NCBI GenBank assembly: GCA_009702525.1
Contig: WLHW01000026.1
Coordinates: 1 to 14,727 of the forward strand
Origin: Actinomycetota bacterium
GTDB lineage: Bacteria > Actinomycetota > Actinomycetes > Nanopelagicales > Nanopelagicaceae
Reading direction: 5' to 3'
Length of the DNA: 14,727 nt
Under the pieces are notes generated by a model, which saw only the letters and a program-made list of their open reading frames with translations, did no database searches and was not told where the DNA came from. Positions 14,079 to 14,727 of this stretch are shown here, piece after piece. Made by a program: the position numbers and the translations under genes. Within the stretch, counting starts at the first letter, position 1; each line of letters begins with the position of its first letter.

Positions 14079-14270
14079 ATGAGTGAACCTGTAACACTGG
14101 CCGAGGTCTTAGCCTCGTTGCCGGATGAGGAGCGCTTTATTCTCACCATGTACTACCTACGGCAGATGTCGCCAGAACAGATTGCTCAGCTACTTACCGT
14201 GCCAGAGCAGGCCGTTATCAGCGTGATTAGCTCGGGAAAGGCGCGGCTGAGCCACGTTTTGGGGCTATAA
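14079..14270 (+). CDS. Stand-alone sigma-70 region 4-like helix-turn-helix protein, 63 aa
   Basis: The whole protein corresponds to sigma region 4: TLAEVLASLPDEERFILTMY starts with the usual LPxxER(F/L)ILxxxY helix, YLRQMSPEQIAQLLTVPEQA covers the helix-turn-helix, and VISVISSGKARLSHVL resembles the recognition helix and following basic segment of sigma factors. There is no region 2 (core-binding and -10 melting), so on its own it cannot act as a sigma factor. Upstream sequence to the SRPBCC stop (46 bases) has no room for a broken region 2, so it is not an evident remnant of a truncated gene. It could bind the beta-flap, act as a co-sigma or anti-sigma-like regulator, or be an unrelated small HTH regulator. 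ATG 14079 is preceded by TAACCT and six bases. The next gene is a DUF3117 protein. Confidence 0.75.
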   Translation: MSEPVTLAEVLASLPDEERFILTMYYLRQMSPEQIAQLLTVPEQAVISVISSGKARLSHVLGL

Positions 14271-14344
14271 ACCCAACAAAGCCGATTTCCCACGCACGTG
14301 CACTTTGCGAGATACTTCTCCTCTTACCCCTCACACCTCGCACG

Positions 14345-14350
14345 AAGGAG
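14345..14350 (+). promoter_or_regulatory. Strong ribosome-binding site of the DUF3117 gene
   Basis: AAGGAG at 14345-14350 lies seven bases before the ATG at 14358. This is the best Shine-Dalgarno sequence in the window and fixes this start over an upstream in-frame ATG at 14298. The 87-base gap 14271-14357 otherwise holds the palindrome GCACGTGC (14294-14301) and a pyrimidine-rich stretch, with no clear -10 or terminator. Confidence 0.8.
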
Positions 14351-14357
14351 TCTTCCC

Positions 14358-14537
14358 ATGGCAGCCATGAAACCCCGAACAGGTGATGGTCCTATGGAGG
14401 TCACAAAAGAGGCTCGCTCCCTGGTCATGCGAATCCCGCTAGAAGGTGGCGGACGCTTGGTAGTAGAGCTCAATGCAGAGGAAGCCAATAATCTCAGCGC
14501 CGCACTTCATGCCGCGGTCGCTTTAGTTAAGAAGTAA
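14358..14537 (+). CDS. DUF3117 family protein
   Basis: A 59-residue protein reading MAAMKPRTGDGPMEVTKEAR and later MRIPLEGGGRLVVELNAEEA. This is the DUF3117 family, almost invariant in Actinobacteria; the M. tuberculosis homologue is Rv1211, which has been described as calmodulin-like. No complete EF-hand loop is evident to me here, so that label is not transferred. The GGGRLVVEL segment suggests a short beta-strand region followed by a helix (NNLSAALHAAVALVKK). Biochemical function is unknown. It follows the sigma region 4 gene by 87 bases in the same direction and has its own strong ribosome-binding site. The dapD-LOG-DUF3117 order over a few kb recalls the Rv1201c-Rv1205-Rv1211 region, with other genes lost or replaced. 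Confidence 0.92.
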   Translation: MAAMKPRTGDGPMEVTKEARSLVMRIPLEGGGRLVVELNAEEANNLSAALHAAVALVKK

Positions 14538-14551
14538 AGCAGTCAGGGCGA

Positions 14552-14564
14552 TAGCCTTCAACGC
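14552..14564 (+). promoter_or_regulatory. Putative -10 and leaderless start for the right-edge gene
   Basis: TAGCCT at 14552-14557 followed by seven bases and the ATG at 14565, in the 27-base gap after the DUF3117 gene. It has the same geometry as the LOG and birA starts. Confidence 0.5.
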
Positions 14565-14727
14565 ATGTCATCCATACTTTACGGCGCCTCAGTAAATCTG
14601 ACCGAAGCCATTAAAGCCGATTCGATCGCCGTAGGTTTTATTAAGAAAGATTCCGGAGAGTTTTCATTTCAAGGCCCAGGAAATCTCATTGCTGAAATCG
14701 AAAAATTCTTCGATGTTAATTTAGTTG
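14565..14727 (+). CDS. N-terminal fragment of a probable leucyl aminopeptidase (M17), cut by window edge
   Basis: Only 54 codons are visible, so identification is tentative. The frame is open from the ATG at 14565 to the end and reads MSSILYGASVNLTEAIKADS, then AVGFIKKDSGEFSFQGPGNL and AEIEKFFDVNLV. The alternation of a short strand (IAVGFIKK) with a following helix (LIAEIEKFF) recalls the N-terminal macro-like domain of M17 leucyl aminopeptidases, which precedes the metal-binding catalytic domain. None of the diagnostic catalytic motifs lie in the window. It is not a shadow of another gene, because it starts just after DUF3117 in the expected leaderless context and shows ordinary codon use. 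Other proteins with a similar N-terminus are possible. Confidence 0.5.
   Translation, partial: MSSILYGASVNLTEAIKADSIAVGFIKKDSGEFSFQGPGNLIAEIEKFFDVNLV

Noticed and set aside
14294..14301. Palindrome GCACGTGC upstream of DUF3117 as an operator
   Set aside because: A single 8-base palindrome is expected by chance in a sequence of this length and there is no second copy or aligned promoter.
1..14727. Defence system, mobile element, CRISPR array or tRNA/rRNA gene
   Set aside because: No transposase, integrase, direct-repeat array, nuclease/toxin pair or RNA-gene sequence is visible; all long frames are explained by housekeeping or cell-envelope genes.

Overview
The window comes from a compact, mid-GC actinobacterial chromosome. 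Three things point there: the acyl-CoA carboxylase genes with a tiny epsilon subunit, the actinobacterial type of DapD, and a near-invariant DUF3117 protein. Genes are packed almost without gaps and there is no mobile DNA, RNA gene or CRISPR. A streamlined freshwater lineage (acI / Nanopelagicales type) fits the mid-40s GC (judged by eye) and the compaction, but that assignment is inference.

Region 1 (1-3064, minus strand) is an acyl-CoA carboxylase operon: beta subunit, a 58-residue epsilon subunit, Maf pyrophosphatase, and the start of the biotin carboxylase alpha subunit, which runs off the left edge. Divergent from it are birA (the biotin ligase that would activate the alpha subunit) and the purine genes purK and purE (3083-5457). 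This order matches the accD5-accE5-maf-...-accA3 / birA-purK-purE neighbourhood of mycobacteria, with intervening genes missing.

Region 2 (5454-12149) is a cell-surface polysaccharide block. On the minus strand lie an LCP (LytR-CpsA-Psr) ligase, UDP-glucose 6-dehydrogenase and a small CoA-binding-domain protein. On the plus strand lie a GT2 glycosyltransferase, a Wzm-like permease, a Wzt-like ATPase and a secreted SpoIID/LytB-domain protein, each overlapping the next by a few bases. Together they could make a uronic-acid sugar donor, build a glycan, export it, attach it to peptidoglycan and remodel the wall.

Region 3 (12129-14727) holds dapD (lysine / meso-diaminopimelate), and divergent from it a LOG-family phosphoribohydrolase, an SRPBCC protein, a stand-alone sigma-70 region 4 protein, a DUF3117 protein, and the first 54 codons of what may be a leucyl aminopeptidase.

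The strongest non-coding signal is a recurring start architecture. At eight genes, mostly heads of transcription units, a TANNNT -10 hexamer ends exactly 6 or 7 bases before the start codon, which predicts leaderless mRNAs. At accD/birA a single self-complementary TACGGTA appears to provide the -10 for both directions. I found no convincing intrinsic terminator. I saw no evident new defence or mobile system; the more interesting items are this promoter layout, the lone sigma region 4 protein, the N-terminal placement of the SpoIID GHGVG motif, and the export-SpoIID coupling.
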